DNA of 64,000 nt, taken from assembly GCF_000993805.1 (NCBI RefSeq), contig NZ_CP009961.1, positions 738,714 through 802,713 of the forward strand. Reading direction: 5' to 3'. A model generated the notes under the pieces. That model was given only the letters and a program-made list of their open reading frames with translations, did no database searches and was not told the DNA's origin. A program made the translations under genes and the position numbers. How positions within the stretch are numbered: the stretch's first letter is position 1; every line of letters starts with the position of its first letter. Shown in pieces: positions 35,739-43,792 of the stretch. The DNA is from Thermofilum uzonense. Lineage in GTDB: Archaea > Thermoproteota > Thermoprotei > Thermofilales > Thermofilaceae.

Positions 35739-36460
35739 GTGACACCACCTGCTAGCTTGAAGAACACTTCTTCTAGATTCCTGACCCCGTGCTTGGAGAT
35801 GAGCTCCTTAACGGGACCCTCCTCTATTATGAGGCCCTTGTTAAGCATTGCCACGCGTGAGCAGACGTCCTCTACTTCAAGCATGTTGTGGCTTGAGAGA
35901 AGTATAGTGACGCCGAAGCTCTTAGCGTTCTCCTTGATGAGGTCGCGTATCTCTTTTGCCTGAATCACGTCTAGGCCCGCGGTAGGCTCATCCATTATGG
36001 CTAGTTTAGGCCTCAGCATCAATACCCGTGCAACTTGTACACGCCTCTTCATACCCTTGCTGTAGGTCTTCATTTTCTCGTGTATTTTCTCACCTAGACC
36101 CGAGATCTTAATCCCGAGTTCAACAGCCTCCTCCGCTTCCCTTGTTCTCCCATAATAGAGCTCTGCGACGAGCCTTAGGAACTCGTAGCCTGTGAGATTC
36201 CTGTATGAGCCTGCGTCCTCGGGGAGGTATGCTATTTGCCTCTTAACCTTCAATGTCCCGGGCTTCTCGCCGAGGACTAGAACCTCACCGGAGGTGGGTT
36301 GGAGCAGGCCTGCAAGTATCCTGAACGTGGTTGTCTTGCCGGCGCCATTGGGACCTATGAGGCCGAAGACTTCGCCTTCTTGGACTTCAAAGCTTATACC
36401 ATTGAGAGCCCTGAAGGAGCCATAATCCTTCACGAGTCCTTTGACCAGGACGGCATGCAT
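35735..36460 (-). CDS. ABC-2 exporter ATPase (NatA/CcmA-like)
   Basis: A 241-residue ABC ATPase with Walker A GPNGAGKTTTF, signature YSKGMKRRVQVARVLM, Walker B LAIMDEPTAGLDV and H-loop LSSHNMLEV. It overlaps the downstream permease gene by 4 nt. Energises export by the partner permease. Confidence 0.92.
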   Translation of the reverse strand: MHAVLVKGLVKDYGSFRALNGISFEVQEGEVFGLIGPNGAGKTTTFRILAGLLQPTSGEVLVLGEKPGTLKVKRQIAYLPEDAGSYRNLTGYEFLRLVAELYYGRTREAEEAVELGIKISGLGEKIHEKMKTYSKGMKRRVQVARVLMLRPKLAIMDEPTAGLDVIQAKEIRDLIKENAKSFGVTILLSSHNMLEVEDVCSRVAMLNKGLIIEEGPVKELISKHGVRNLEEVFFKLAGGVT

Positions 36461-36525
36461 GAACAGGTCACACTTTAAATGAAAAAATATATAGGAAAAT
36501 ATAAGATTTGTTAGGGGGCAAGAGC

Positions 36526-37287
36526 TTGGAAGACCCTAAAAAATTCTGCTGGAACACCCTTATATGCTTCATATCTGTTCTATCGGCTACAGCCATAGCC
36601 TTCTACGTCGGGCTTGTCCTAGCTAGATTTAATCCGATCCTGCTACCTCTAATTCTTACTCTAGCGGTATACCCAGGCTTTGCCTACCAAGTGTATAAGG
36701 GAAAGTTGTGGACGGCAAGCCTGCTAGTGTTCTCCTGGGCCATACTAGCCTCTCTTCTGATGATACACTACGCTTATTCGAATGGGCTTGAGGGAGCAGG
36801 GCTTGTGGCCAAGGGGGCTGACTATGTTAAAGAAATGTTTTCCTGGATAGCAACGGGTAAGGGAGCCGAAGGTGACCCCTCGTTGTTCATCGTTCCTAAG
36901 ATAATAGAGATCGTAGTGTTTTCAATGGCATCCTTTCTAACGGTTGGCTTTGCAGGGCTCTTCATGGGAGCCTACCTTCTAGACTACATGAACTTCTATG
37001 TGGGTATACTGCTGCTCCATGCTATGCCTGGACACTTCCTTGAAGTTGCTTTACTTTCCTGGCAGATCTACGCGATACTACGCGTTGTTGGGTACGTCCT
37101 ATTAGGGACGAGCCTCTCTAGAATTTCCTTCCTGTTTTTCAAGAAGCGGAAGTTGATCATTGAGGATGATGTGAAGAAGATGCTACTGTATTCTCTGGCG
37201 TTCATTGCGCTAGACTTCCTATTGAAGGGAGTTGTCGCAAACGCGTTTTACCAACCCATGTTAAAGCTCTACATTAGCCTACCATAG
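36526..37287 (+). CDS. Unknown polytopic membrane protein
   Basis: About 253 residues with several hydrophobic spans (ALSVLSATAIAFYVGLVLA-like text at the start, FLTVGFAGLFMGAYLLDYM and GILLLHAMPGHFLEVALLSW later). The HAMPGHFLEVALL segment is reminiscent of stage II sporulation M-like (SpoIIM/DUF95) proteins, which contain a conserved G-H-E-x-x-A helix; here it reads G-H-F-L-E, so the link is weak. TTG 36526 is chosen because an AGGGGG ribosome-binding sequence precedes it by 7 nt; the frame is also open from TTG 36508. Confidence 0.6.
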   Translation: MEDPKKFCWNTLICFISVLSATAIAFYVGLVLARFNPILLPLILTLAVYPGFAYQVYKGKLWTASLLVFSWAILASLLMIHYAYSNGLEGAGLVAKGADYVKEMFSWIATGKGAEGDPSLFIVPKIIEIVVFSMASFLTVGFAGLFMGAYLLDYMNFYVGILLLHAMPGHFLEVALLSWQIYAILRVVGYVLLGTSLSRISFLFFKKRKLIIEDDVKKMLLYSLAFIALDFLLKGVVANAFYQPMLKLYISLP

Positions 37288-37326
37288 TAAAATAGATATA
37301 TTCAAAATTTATTTGAATCCGCATGT

Positions 37327-37761
37327 ATGACAAACATCTATCCCTATCCTGGTCCCGCAACGCCAAACGGTCTCTACCTTTACTCGACTACCGAGAAGAG
37401 ATGGATCCAGCTTGAAAGGTTCTGGTTGAGCGAGAACGGTGTACACGTTATATATTTCGACAATACCCTCTGCCCCGCATGCAGAAAGTTCGACAAGACC
37501 TGGTTCACCTTTGTAGAACAGAACGCGGAAAAAGCAAGGGACACTTATTTCATGATAGCCCTCTGTGACTGGTTTGCCGGGCAGTGTGGCTCTGAGCCCG
37601 CAAGGAGGCTCTTTGAGATCTTCGATGTACACGTTTCACCTACGATAGTCTTTCTAATCAGGAAGGGCGGAGAGTTGAAGAAGAGTCTAAAGCATGAAGG
37701 CGCGATGAGCATGGAAAAACTTACGATGACATTTGCCGTTCTCTTAAGCCTTAACGTGTAA
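37327..37761 (+). CDS. Thioredoxin-fold protein with CPAC motif
   Basis: A 144-residue cytoplasmic protein of the thioredoxin fold. The active-site pair is C49/C52 in NTLCPACRKFDKTW, and cis-Pro appears in HVSPTIVFLIRKGG (residues ~104-117). It lacks a signal peptide. A second Cys pair (ALCDWFAGQCGSEP) is a lineage feature. It could reduce disulfides or act with the peroxiredoxin 3 kb away, but substrates are unknown. A TATA candidate (AAATTTATTTG, 37302-37312) precedes the ATG. Confidence 0.8.
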   Translation: MTNIYPYPGPATPNGLYLYSTTEKRWIQLERFWLSENGVHVIYFDNTLCPACRKFDKTWFTFVEQNAEKARDTYFMIALCDWFAGQCGSEPARRLFEIFDVHVSPTIVFLIRKGGELKKSLKHEGAMSMEKLTMTFAVLLSLNV

Positions 37762-38704
37762 GCTCCACTATTGCCGCCTTGGCGGCTTTTCTGACCGCCT
37801 CACTGCTATTGAATTTTGGAGCCCAGCCCAGGGCCTTGAGCTTTCTAATATCGAGGTGCATGTATTTCACATCCCCCACCCATCCTCTGCCACCATCTAC
37901 ACCCCCCGTGATCTTGTATTTGACATTCGTCAGACCCATTTCCTTCACTACAATAGCTGCCACGTCGAGAACGGTTATTGAGTCCTCGCTCCCAACATTG
38001 TACGCCTCAAACCCCCTAAGGGTCTTCTGCCAAGCGGTAATTGTTCCTTCTACCGCGTCGTCGATCCAGATGTAGCTTTTACGCTGGGTCCCATCCCCAA
38101 GGATCTCAAGTTCATGGGGATTCGCTTTGAGCTTCGCCACAAAGTCCTTTACGACTCCCCTCTTTGCCCTTGGGCCTACTACGTTAGCATATCTCAGAGC
38201 GACGGCTGTAAAGCCATAAGTGTAAGTATAGGCCGAGATCATTGACTCGCAGGCAAGCTTGGACGCCCCGTAGAGCGAGATAGGCTTCATGGGGGAGTAG
38301 TCCTCGGGCGTTGGAAGCCTAGCTGCGTCACCGTAGACTGTGCTTGTGGAAGCAAACACTATGCGCTTGACGTCTCTCCTCCTCATCGCCTCCAGGAGAT
38401 TGTATGTTGCAAGAATGTTGTTCTCGTAGTGTTCCTTTGGGTCTCCAACCCTAACCTCCGGATTCGCCGCAAAGTGGAAGACGGTGTCCACTTCGTCTCT
38501 TATTGCCTCCTCAGAGACCTCTGGTAGGCGGAGATCACCCCTGATTAATCTGATCTCTGAAGAAATGCCTGAGAGGTTTTCGATATGGCCCGAGGAGAAG
38601 TTGTCTACAACTGTCACTTGGTAACCTAGGCTCAGCAGCTTCTCTACGAGGTGGCTACCTATAAAGCCGGCCCCACCGGTCACCACAACGCTCATAGCAA
38701 CCAC
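37751..38704 (-). CDS. NAD-dependent sugar epimerase/dehydratase (GalE-like)
   Basis: A 317-residue extended short-chain dehydrogenase. The NAD-binding GGAGFIGSHLVEKLL motif is at residues ~9-23, with the acidic VVDNFSSGH. The catalytic Ser/Thr is in ASTSTVYGDA and the YxxxK pair is in LYGASKLACESM. These are the hallmarks of UDP-glucose 4-epimerase and related nucleotide-sugar enzymes; exact substrate is not certain. The start overlaps the stop of the 128-aa gene upstream, giving a two-gene operon. It probably makes sugars for S-layer or pilin glycans. Confidence 0.87.
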   Translation of the reverse strand: MVAMSVVVTGGAGFIGSHLVEKLLSLGYQVTVVDNFSSGHIENLSGISSEIRLIRGDLRLPEVSEEAIRDEVDTVFHFAANPEVRVGDPKEHYENNILATYNLLEAMRRRDVKRIVFASTSTVYGDAARLPTPEDYSPMKPISLYGASKLACESMISAYTYTYGFTAVALRYANVVGPRAKRGVVKDFVAKLKANPHELEILGDGTQRKSYIWIDDAVEGTITAWQKTLRGFEAYNVGSEDSITVLDVAAIVVKEMGLTNVKYKITGGVDGGRGWVGDVKYMHLDIRKLKALGWAPKFNSSEAVRKAAKAAIVELTR

Positions 38705-39090
38705 TATGCTAAGCCTATCAATCTCGGACCTCTAATGCTTACATCCGGGTTCAACGCCTTTATAAGCCTAGCCGCAAACTCGTAGTGATCCTCGGGACTT
38801 GTGTTTGAAAAGCTTCTGGCTGACTTCTCGTATATCTCGATTTCAAAGCTGGAGCCGTCTTCCCGTTCTAGCCTCATGTAAGCCAGGTCGAGGACTTCTC
38901 CTTTATAGTTAAGTGTACCAGTTGCCAAGCTAAACGAGGTGAAGACGGTGTTCATTTCTTCCTCAAGCTCTCTCTTCAACCTATCACTGTCCTTTCCCAG
39001 CACTTTTCCGAGAATCTCCTCGTGAGATTCGAACTCTATTACTCCGTAAGAATATTCTACGTCTCGCACCGAGAATATACTCAGCTTCAC
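38704..39090 (-). CDS. Unknown 128-aa protein in operon with the epimerase
   Basis: The frame is open to an ATG at 39165, but the minus-strand TATA box TTTTTATTTGG (39111-39121) is 27 nt upstream of GTG 39090. A leaderless start there gives a 128-residue product beginning VKLSIFSVRDVEYSYG. It has beta strands (LATGTLNYKGEVLDLAYM) and a helical tail (FAARLIKALNPDVSIRG). The pattern is compatible with a small ligand-binding fold. No known family was recognised. It lies just upstream of, and overlaps, the epimerase gene. Confidence 0.6.
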   Translation of the reverse strand: MKLSIFSVRDVEYSYGVIEFESHEEILGKVLGKDSDRLKRELEEEMNTVFTSFSLATGTLNYKGEVLDLAYMRLEREDGSSFEIEIYEKSARSFSNTSPEDHYEFAARLIKALNPDVSIRGPRLIGLA

Positions 39091-39110
39091 AAGATTGTAG
39101 GTAGAGGGGC

Positions 39111-39121
39111 CCAAATAAAAA
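39111..39121 (-). promoter_or_regulatory. TATA box setting the start of the 128-aa gene
   Basis: TTTTTATTTGG on the minus strand is 27 nt upstream of GTG 39090. This argues for the shorter start. Confidence 0.4.
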
Positions 39122-39207
39122 CTAGCTGTTCGATACGAGAGAAAACTGCACACGCCAATATACAAGTCTTATTTTTATAGTTGAATCCGTGTTTTTAGGA
39201 AATCAGT

Positions 39208-40122
39208 ATGAGACTTGAAAGAAGAATACTCTCCCTTATCATCCTCATCTTAATCGTCATACTCTCTGTGAGGCTCTTTGAGAGCCTACTAGGCTCTCTC
39301 TTTAAAGATATTGCTCCCATCTACCAGGCTCACCGCCACCTTGTATACGCGGCCATAGCCACCCTTGTGGGCGCAGCTATAATACAGTCAGTCGCTACGG
39401 CTACTCTAGGCTGGTTCAAGGAAAAGCATCGACCCGAAGCCTATTACGTCCGGAACGTTACAATCCTATTTGGATATATTATTCTAGGCTTCGTCGACGC
39501 CGCGCTTCTAGGCGTCAGTGGCGAGTCACTGCTTGCGAGCGCGACATTCACCGGCTTGATAATAGGTCTCGCATTGCAGCCGGTGCTCTCAAACTTTTTC
39601 TCAGGAATCCTGATACTAGCCTCTGGTTTTCTGAAGCCTGGTCAGAGCGTTAGGATTACGGGGCCAGTTACGATTTCGGTGCTTGCCTTTCCCGCGTATA
39701 AGTTTTTCAGCAGAGACCAGCTTCTTCCAAGCCTTAAGGGCACAATAATCGAGGTAGGGTTCATGTTCACAAAGATGCTCGATACTGACGGGCAACTCGT
39801 AAAGATACCTAACTCTATTCTACTAAACTCGAGCATCGTAGCGGAAGAGCTGGAGGAGAGTAAAACGATACAAGTAAGATACGAGTTTCCCATATATTGT
39901 GATCCGGATACTGTCTTATCAGAGCTCAGAAGCGCGATATCTCCGTTTGTAAAGGAGTTCAACCTGTACATTGAGGAGCAATCAGACAAGCAGTACTACA
40001 TCGTCCTCATCGTGGCTCACACTCCAACCAGTTCCAAGACGAGAGAGTTCCGATCCAGGGTTTTGAGGGAGGTGGTGAAGGTCCACCGGAAACTTGGGAA
40101 CTGTCAGAGCCCTGACAAATGA
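39208..40122 (+). CDS. MscS-family mechanosensitive channel
   Basis: A 304-residue small-conductance mechanosensitive channel that releases solutes on osmotic downshock. Three N-terminal spans (LSLIILILIVILSVRLFE; VYAAIATLVGAAIIQSVAT; TILFGYIILGFVDAALLG) are followed by the pore helix (TGLIIGLALQPVLSNFFSGI, residues ~112-131). The beta domain and cytoplasmic cage follow, with VKIPNSILLNSSI, the family's IPN motif. Length is normal for small MscS homologues. Confidence 0.9.
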   Translation: MRLERRILSLIILILIVILSVRLFESLLGSLFKDIAPIYQAHRHLVYAAIATLVGAAIIQSVATATLGWFKEKHRPEAYYVRNVTILFGYIILGFVDAALLGVSGESLLASATFTGLIIGLALQPVLSNFFSGILILASGFLKPGQSVRITGPVTISVLAFPAYKFFSRDQLLPSLKGTIIEVGFMFTKMLDTDGQLVKIPNSILLNSSIVAEELEESKTIQVRYEFPIYCDPDTVLSELRSAISPFVKEFNLYIEEQSDKQYYIVLIVAHTPTSSKTREFRSRVLREVVKVHRKLGNCQSPDK

Positions 40123-40217
40123 GTACAGGGTTCCTTGCATAAAAATGTAAAAATGACTTTCACGCCAATCCAAGTAACATTTATCTGACGCCTCTACGGT
40201 TTTTTCCCGGGTTTGTC

Positions 40218-40655
40218 ATGCCTTTAAATGTAGGTGATTATGTTCCGGACTTCACTGCCCAGTCGACCAGGGGAGAGATTAGATTCTCAAACCTCAAAGG
40301 ACGAAAAGTAGTAATATTCTTCTTTCCAAAGGCGTTTACCCCTGGATGTACACGCGAGGTTGAAGCCTTTAACAAAGCTCTTAATGAGTTTACCAGTAGA
40401 GGCGTTGAAGTGATAGGCGTTAGCGCCGACAAGCTGTCCACTCTGCAGCGGTTCGCCGAGAAATACTCCCTGCAATACCCGCTTATCTCCGACTCGAGTC
40501 TAGAAATCATAAAGCTATTTGGAGTCCTCGGCAAGTCTGGGAAGACCGCGCAACGAGTTACCTTCGTCATAGACCACGATGGGAAGATAAAGGCGATCGT
40601 AAAAGGCCTGAAGAGGGCTGAGGATCACCCCACCGAGGCACTAAAATACCTGTAG
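40218..40655 (+). CDS. bcp: Peroxiredoxin of the BCP/PrxQ group
   Basis: A 145-residue thiol peroxidase reducing H2O2 and organic peroxides. The peroxidatic Cys is C44 in AFTPGCTREVEAF. No other cysteine is present, so it is a 1-Cys form that needs an external reductant. The rest fits the family (GVEVIGVSADKLSTLQRF, RVTFVIDHDGKIKAIV). Confidence 0.9.
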   Translation: MPLNVGDYVPDFTAQSTRGEIRFSNLKGRKVVIFFFPKAFTPGCTREVEAFNKALNEFTSRGVEVIGVSADKLSTLQRFAEKYSLQYPLISDSSLEIIKLFGVLGKSGKTAQRVTFVIDHDGKIKAIVKGLKRAEDHPTEALKYL

Positions 40656-40672
40656 ATAAAAAGCCTATCTCA

Positions 40673-40688
40673 CCAAGTTTATTCTTGG
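40673..40688 (+). terminator. Possible hairpin after the peroxiredoxin gene
   Basis: CCAAG and CTTGG are separated by a TTTATT loop, 18 nt after the stop. A/T-rich surroundings allow a terminator role; archaeal terminators usually need only a T-rich stretch, so this is weak. Confidence 0.3.
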
Positions 40689-40789
40689 CTGGTTATTCTA
40701 GCGGAGCCACCCGTTTCAATAAACCACAGTCACCTGGAGTTCAAGTCATTTTACGCTCTAACAATTCTACTTAGCATTCTTCCAGCCTG

Positions 40790-41018
40790 CTATGGGATCC
40801 GCACTTCTAGATGTCCTTTCTTTCTGGCGAGCTCGGCTGCCTTCTTTCCATCATTGTATTGAGCATCAAGATCCGCGCTCCAAAACATCTTAACCAATTC
40901 AGGGTCGCCTCCACTAGCCGCATAGCGTAGAGGCGTCGGTCGAGAGCCTGTCCCTGCATCGACGTCAACATAGCTCCCAAAGTTTATCCTTTGTCCATAA
41001 TTAAACTGTAGGCGTGTT
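40790..41018 (-). pseudogene. Ankyrin-repeat protein fragment
   Basis: A minus-strand frame without a start codon encodes DVDAGTGSRPTPLRYAASGG, DPELVKMF and then KKAAELARKKGHLEVRIP before a stop at 40790. The TPL-x-x-A-A-S-G-G-x-x-x-x-V-K-x-x-x text is one ankyrin repeat, and AAELARKKGHLEV the start of the next helix pair. It lacks the rest of the protein and is probably a relic. The surrounding 740 nt between the peroxiredoxin and YbjQ genes also holds a C/D box RNA, and an untranslated remnant around 41250-41360 reads LARSLKRVDEDRFLEEVLRR. Confidence 0.55.
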
Positions 41019-41094
41019 TTTCAGTAAGGCAGTGCTCGGTACTCTTGCAATACTCCACCTGCACCATAAGAGAAAAACTGTTATTTAAACGGTA

Positions 41095-41104
41095 CATAAA
41101 TATA
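41095..41104 (+). promoter_or_regulatory. TATA box of the C/D box sRNA
   Basis: CATAAATATA lies about 25 nt upstream of the expected 5' end (around 41125) of the sRNA at 41129-41179. It supports independent transcription of the RNA. Confidence 0.5.
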
Positions 41105-41128
41105 GGGCCCTTTAACCCTTTATCCTCA

Positions 41129-41179
41129 ATGATGACCAACCGGAGCTCCCTGATGCGTGAGGAGAGCGGCCGTAGCTGA
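41129..41179 (+). ncRNA. C/D box guide sRNA (2'-O-methylation)
   Basis: All four boxes are present in canonical order and spacing: box C ATGATGA at 41129-41135; a 14-nt guide; box D' CTGA at 41150-41153; 3 nt; box C' GTGAGGA at 41157-41163; a 12-nt guide GAGCGGCCGTAG at 41164-41175; and box D CTGA at 41176-41179. This is the layout of archaeal C/D RNAs that direct fibrillarin-dependent 2'-O-methylation, where the nucleotide paired to the fifth guide base before D or D' is modified. The second guide can pair with TACGGCCGC, part of the conserved 16S rRNA segment GTACGGCCGCAAGG; I infer this as a possible target. The first guide target was not identified. A TATA box lies ~25 nt upstream. Confidence 0.7.
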
Positions 41180-41398
41180 ATCTCCCTTGAACCGATAAAG
41201 TTCCCGTGATTTGGGGCTGAGCCTCCGGGATCAGTTTATGCGGTTGTTAAGCTAGTCCAGGGGTAAATCTCCACACTCTTCATCTTGGCAAGGTCGTTAA
41301 AGCGTGTTGATGAGGATAGGTTCTTGGAGGAAGTGTTGAGAAGGTCGTCGATTCTATTATTGTAGCAAAGTATAAGCCAGGCCCTGTGATTATTATTC

Positions 41399-41746
41399 GT
41401 GTCATCGGATAGGCAAGTTATAATTGTAACGACTCCGGGCATCCCGGGTTACAGGGTTTTGCGTGTCTTGGGGCTTGTTACAGGGATTAGTGTCAGGACA
41501 AGGGGGGCTCTGGGGCGTTTTGCTGCTGAGCTTGAGGCGGTGGTAGGGGGTCGTGGAGAGTCATATATAGGTGAGCTCAGGAGGGCTAGAGAGGAGGCTG
41601 TCCAGGACCTTGTTAGAGAGGCTTTGAAGCTAGGAGCTAACGCTGTCATCGGGGTTGATTTCGAGACTAGTGAGATTTTGGAGGGCTTCATCGTTGTTAC
41701 TGCTACAGGCACTGCGGTTCTGGTTGAGCCTGAGGACAAAGCGTAA
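41399..41746 (+). CDS. YbjQ/UPF0145 family protein
   Basis: A 115-residue protein. The motif order YRVLRVLGLVTGISVR, then the ALKLGANAVIGVDFETSE helix-strand and the closing FIVVTATGTAVLVE matches the YbjQ (DUF74) family, proposed to bind heavy metals or act as pentamers. GTG 41399 begins the frame. No neighbour gives further clues; it is separated from the sRNA by about 220 nt that carry only a decayed fragment. Confidence 0.8.
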   Translation: MSSDRQVIIVTTPGIPGYRVLRVLGLVTGISVRTRGALGRFAAELEAVVGGRGESYIGELRRAREEAVQDLVREALKLGANAVIGVDFETSEILEGFIVVTATGTAVLVEPEDKA

Positions 41747-41808
41747 AATCACTAGGTCAGAGAGCTTTGGAGTATTCGTACTACTATTTTTCTGAACGGT
41801 TGAGGGTC

Positions 41809-42138
41809 TTAAATGTTCTCGAGGGCTTTTCTCACAGCCTCTTCAGCCCTTAAATAGAGCTCTAGCAGGCGTTTGCCCTCTGGGGTCAGGGTGGCTCCTC
41901 CTTTTTCTTCTCCACCCCTTGTCTTTTCGACAACTTTTAGTCCTGTCCTCTGCTCTATCTTCTTGAGATAGGTCCATGCAAAGCTGTATGAGTATCCTAA
42001 GGCGTTTGCCGCTGCGTTTATTGACCCTGTCTCTAGAATAGCCTTGAGGAGGCTGGCCCCACCGCTCCCAATTACGGGTTTACCGTCCTTTGCGAGCCAG
42101 ACCTTGTATTTAACCTCAAGGTCGTCGATCTTAACCAT
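41809..42138 (-). CDS. ModE-like winged-helix regulator (DNA-binding domain only)
   Basis: A 109-residue regulator. The segment LLKAILETGSINAAANALGY then SYSFAWTYLKKIEQRTG is the ModE-type winged helix that recognises molybdate-responsive operators. The two C-terminal molbindin domains of full-length ModE are missing, as in several archaeal homologues (COG2005). Start is set at ATG 42138, preceded on the minus strand by AAAAATATTAG at 30 nt. It lies downstream of a molybdopterin enzyme operon, so control of that operon or of molybdate supply is likely. It may bind molybdenum indirectly or via a partner. Confidence 0.8.
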   Translation of the reverse strand: MVKIDDLEVKYKVWLAKDGKPVIGSGGASLLKAILETGSINAAANALGYSYSFAWTYLKKIEQRTGLKVVEKTRGGEEKGGATLTPEGKRLLELYLRAEEAVRKALENI

Positions 42139-42256
42139 GATAGTTATTCTATTCCACAAAGACTAATATTTTTCGAAAGTAGCTCAACTGTTCTGATAGG
42201 ATATGGGTGATGGGCAGATAGGTTTCGACTTTTGAGCTAAACGGACAACAGATGAG

Positions 42257-42901
42257 TCAGGCCTCCTCGCAGAACGAGTGGTTTTTAAAGAGAGTCTCTT
42301 CGAGGTTTATGAAGTCTCTAAGGAGGAGTGCAGTGGCCTTATAGCAGTTAAGACGTGCCGTTCTTTCTAGGCATTCCGCGTAGGGCTTGCCCCACAGCTG
42401 TATATGGTTTTGGAACATTTTTTCCTGTAAGCAGAGGAATTGCTCCTGGGTTAGGCTTGAGGATACAAGGTAGTGCATTAGCTCAAGTTGGAGTGCCACG
42501 TGCTCGATGGGCAGCTTTACTCCAGGCTGTGGCTCGAGTCCTGCAGTTTTATAGATCTCCTCTAGGTCCTTTATCGTGGGGCCGTATATTACGCGCTCGC
42601 CTGTGACCCAGAAGGTCTCGTATGGGGGACACTTGAGCTCGGGGTAGTCGTTTGTGAAGAGCCTTGTATACTCTTCTAGGAGCTTCTCGCGAGGCATGTT
42701 CCAGGCTTCTAGCCAGGAGTTCCTAAAGCCGTTTACGGCATCCTTGAGGTTCTGAAGGCTCGTGATGCTGCTAAGCTGGCCTACTGCGAGCCGTAACTCT
42801 TCCTGTGCTTCCTGGTCTAGAGGGGTGTAGAGCGCCAGGCTTAAAACACGGTAGATTAGCCCTCTTTCTTTAAAGAGAATGTCATGTATCAATCTTAACA
42901 C
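42257..42901 (-). CDS. TorD/DmsD-family chaperone for molybdoenzyme assembly
   Basis: A 214-residue all-helical protein of the TorD/NarJ group that binds the Tat leader of the catalytic subunit and helps cofactor insertion before export. Typical features are the E-Y-x-R-L-F motif (EEYTRLFTNDYPELKCPPYE) and the H-x-x-x-x-L-E-L-M helix (HVALQLELMHYL). It follows the NrfD-type membrane subunit with a 36-nt gap, so it is the fourth gene of the operon. Confidence 0.83.
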   Translation of the reverse strand: MLRLIHDILFKERGLIYRVLSLALYTPLDQEAQEELRLAVGQLSSITSLQNLKDAVNGFRNSWLEAWNMPREKLLEEYTRLFTNDYPELKCPPYETFWVTGERVIYGPTIKDLEEIYKTAGLEPQPGVKLPIEHVALQLELMHYLVSSSLTQEQFLCLQEKMFQNHIQLWGKPYAECLERTARLNCYKATALLLRDFINLEETLFKNHSFCEEA

Positions 42902-42937
42902 CTAGAGTTAAAAAAATAATTTTTATTTCTTTTTTCT

Positions 42938-43792
42938 TCACCAGGGTAGCTCCATAGCGCCCGTGTATACGAGTAGTAGCCTGGCTAGCAAGCTTTGTAG
43001 GATTAGGAGTAGAGCGATAGATATAAGGAGTGTCTTGGAGGGTTTGCCTTTGTAAAGCAGGTAGAGGACAAGGGGTGCTGCGTAGCCCACAAGGTAGAGA
43101 AGCAGTGTTACTGGGAGGAACTCGGTGAGCATTAGATGCACGGAGAACTTGTAGGCCTCGCTTGATATGTCTGCGAGAAGGATGTATAGTGTCGTGGTCA
43201 CTAGTGCTAGGAGGGTGGTGAGGGCTGAGAAGTCCAACAGTATTGGGGGTGCTTCTTTCTTCAAAGTATGTGATACCAGGAAGTATAGACCGGCTCCGCT
43301 GGAAAGAGAGAGAAGTATGAATAAGAGGGGTGTGGCTGGGCTTCTCCACAGGTGGATCGAGGACCTCGCGAGTAGAGTTCCTGTGTAAGACATCACTAGG
43401 AACGAGAATATTGACCCTATCGCTCCTAGCGTAGTCATTATTTTCTCGTTTGAGGAGTATGGGAGCTTGACTACTGCGGGTAGTGCGAATAAACCGCCGA
43501 AGACTAGTGCTAAAATGTTAAAGAATACTCCCCAGGTCATTACTGAGTAGAGGTTTGGTGAGATCATCGTGTATATGGCTGCCTCCGGTTTTCCAAGGTG
43601 GGTTACGAGTATGAGGAGACCCAGAACGAGTGATGCCATCCCAGCGAATGCTGCTTTGAGGCTGAACTCTTTCTCGCCCTTGAGGTATGATAGGAAGGCG
43701 TAGATGAACGTGGCTACTCCCATGCCTCCAAGCGTTAGGTCAAGGACGATCCTTATATCCCACGCGTGTTGTACCTCTATCACGCCTATCAC
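42938..43792 (-). CDS. psrC: NrfD/PsrC-type quinone-interacting membrane subunit
   Basis: A 284-residue protein with about eight spans (examples: LTLGGMGVATFIYAFLSYL and MASLVLGLLILVTHLGKPE). The G-x-x-x-A motif and H-L-G-K-P segment are typical of NrfD/PsrC, which exchange electrons with menaquinone. Its ATG overlaps the stop of the iron-sulfur subunit by 4 nt. Anchors the complex in the membrane. Confidence 0.87.
   Translation of the reverse strand: MIGVIEVQHAWDIRIVLDLTLGGMGVATFIYAFLSYLKGEKEFSLKAAFAGMASLVLGLLILVTHLGKPEAAIYTMISPNLYSVMTWGVFFNILALVFGGLFALPAVVKLPYSSNEKIMTTLGAIGSIFSFLVMSYTGTLLARSSIHLWRSPATPLLFILLSLSSGAGLYFLVSHTLKKEAPPILLDFSALTTLLALVTTTLYILLADISSEAYKFSVHLMLTEFLPVTLLLYLVGYAAPLVLYLLYKGKPSKTLLISIALLLILQSLLARLLLVYTGAMELPW

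Noticed and set aside
42180-42256. Possible C/D-like pieces (CTGATAGG, GTGATGG, ATGAGTC) between TorD and the ModE gene
   Set aside because: The boxes are imperfect and in the wrong order.
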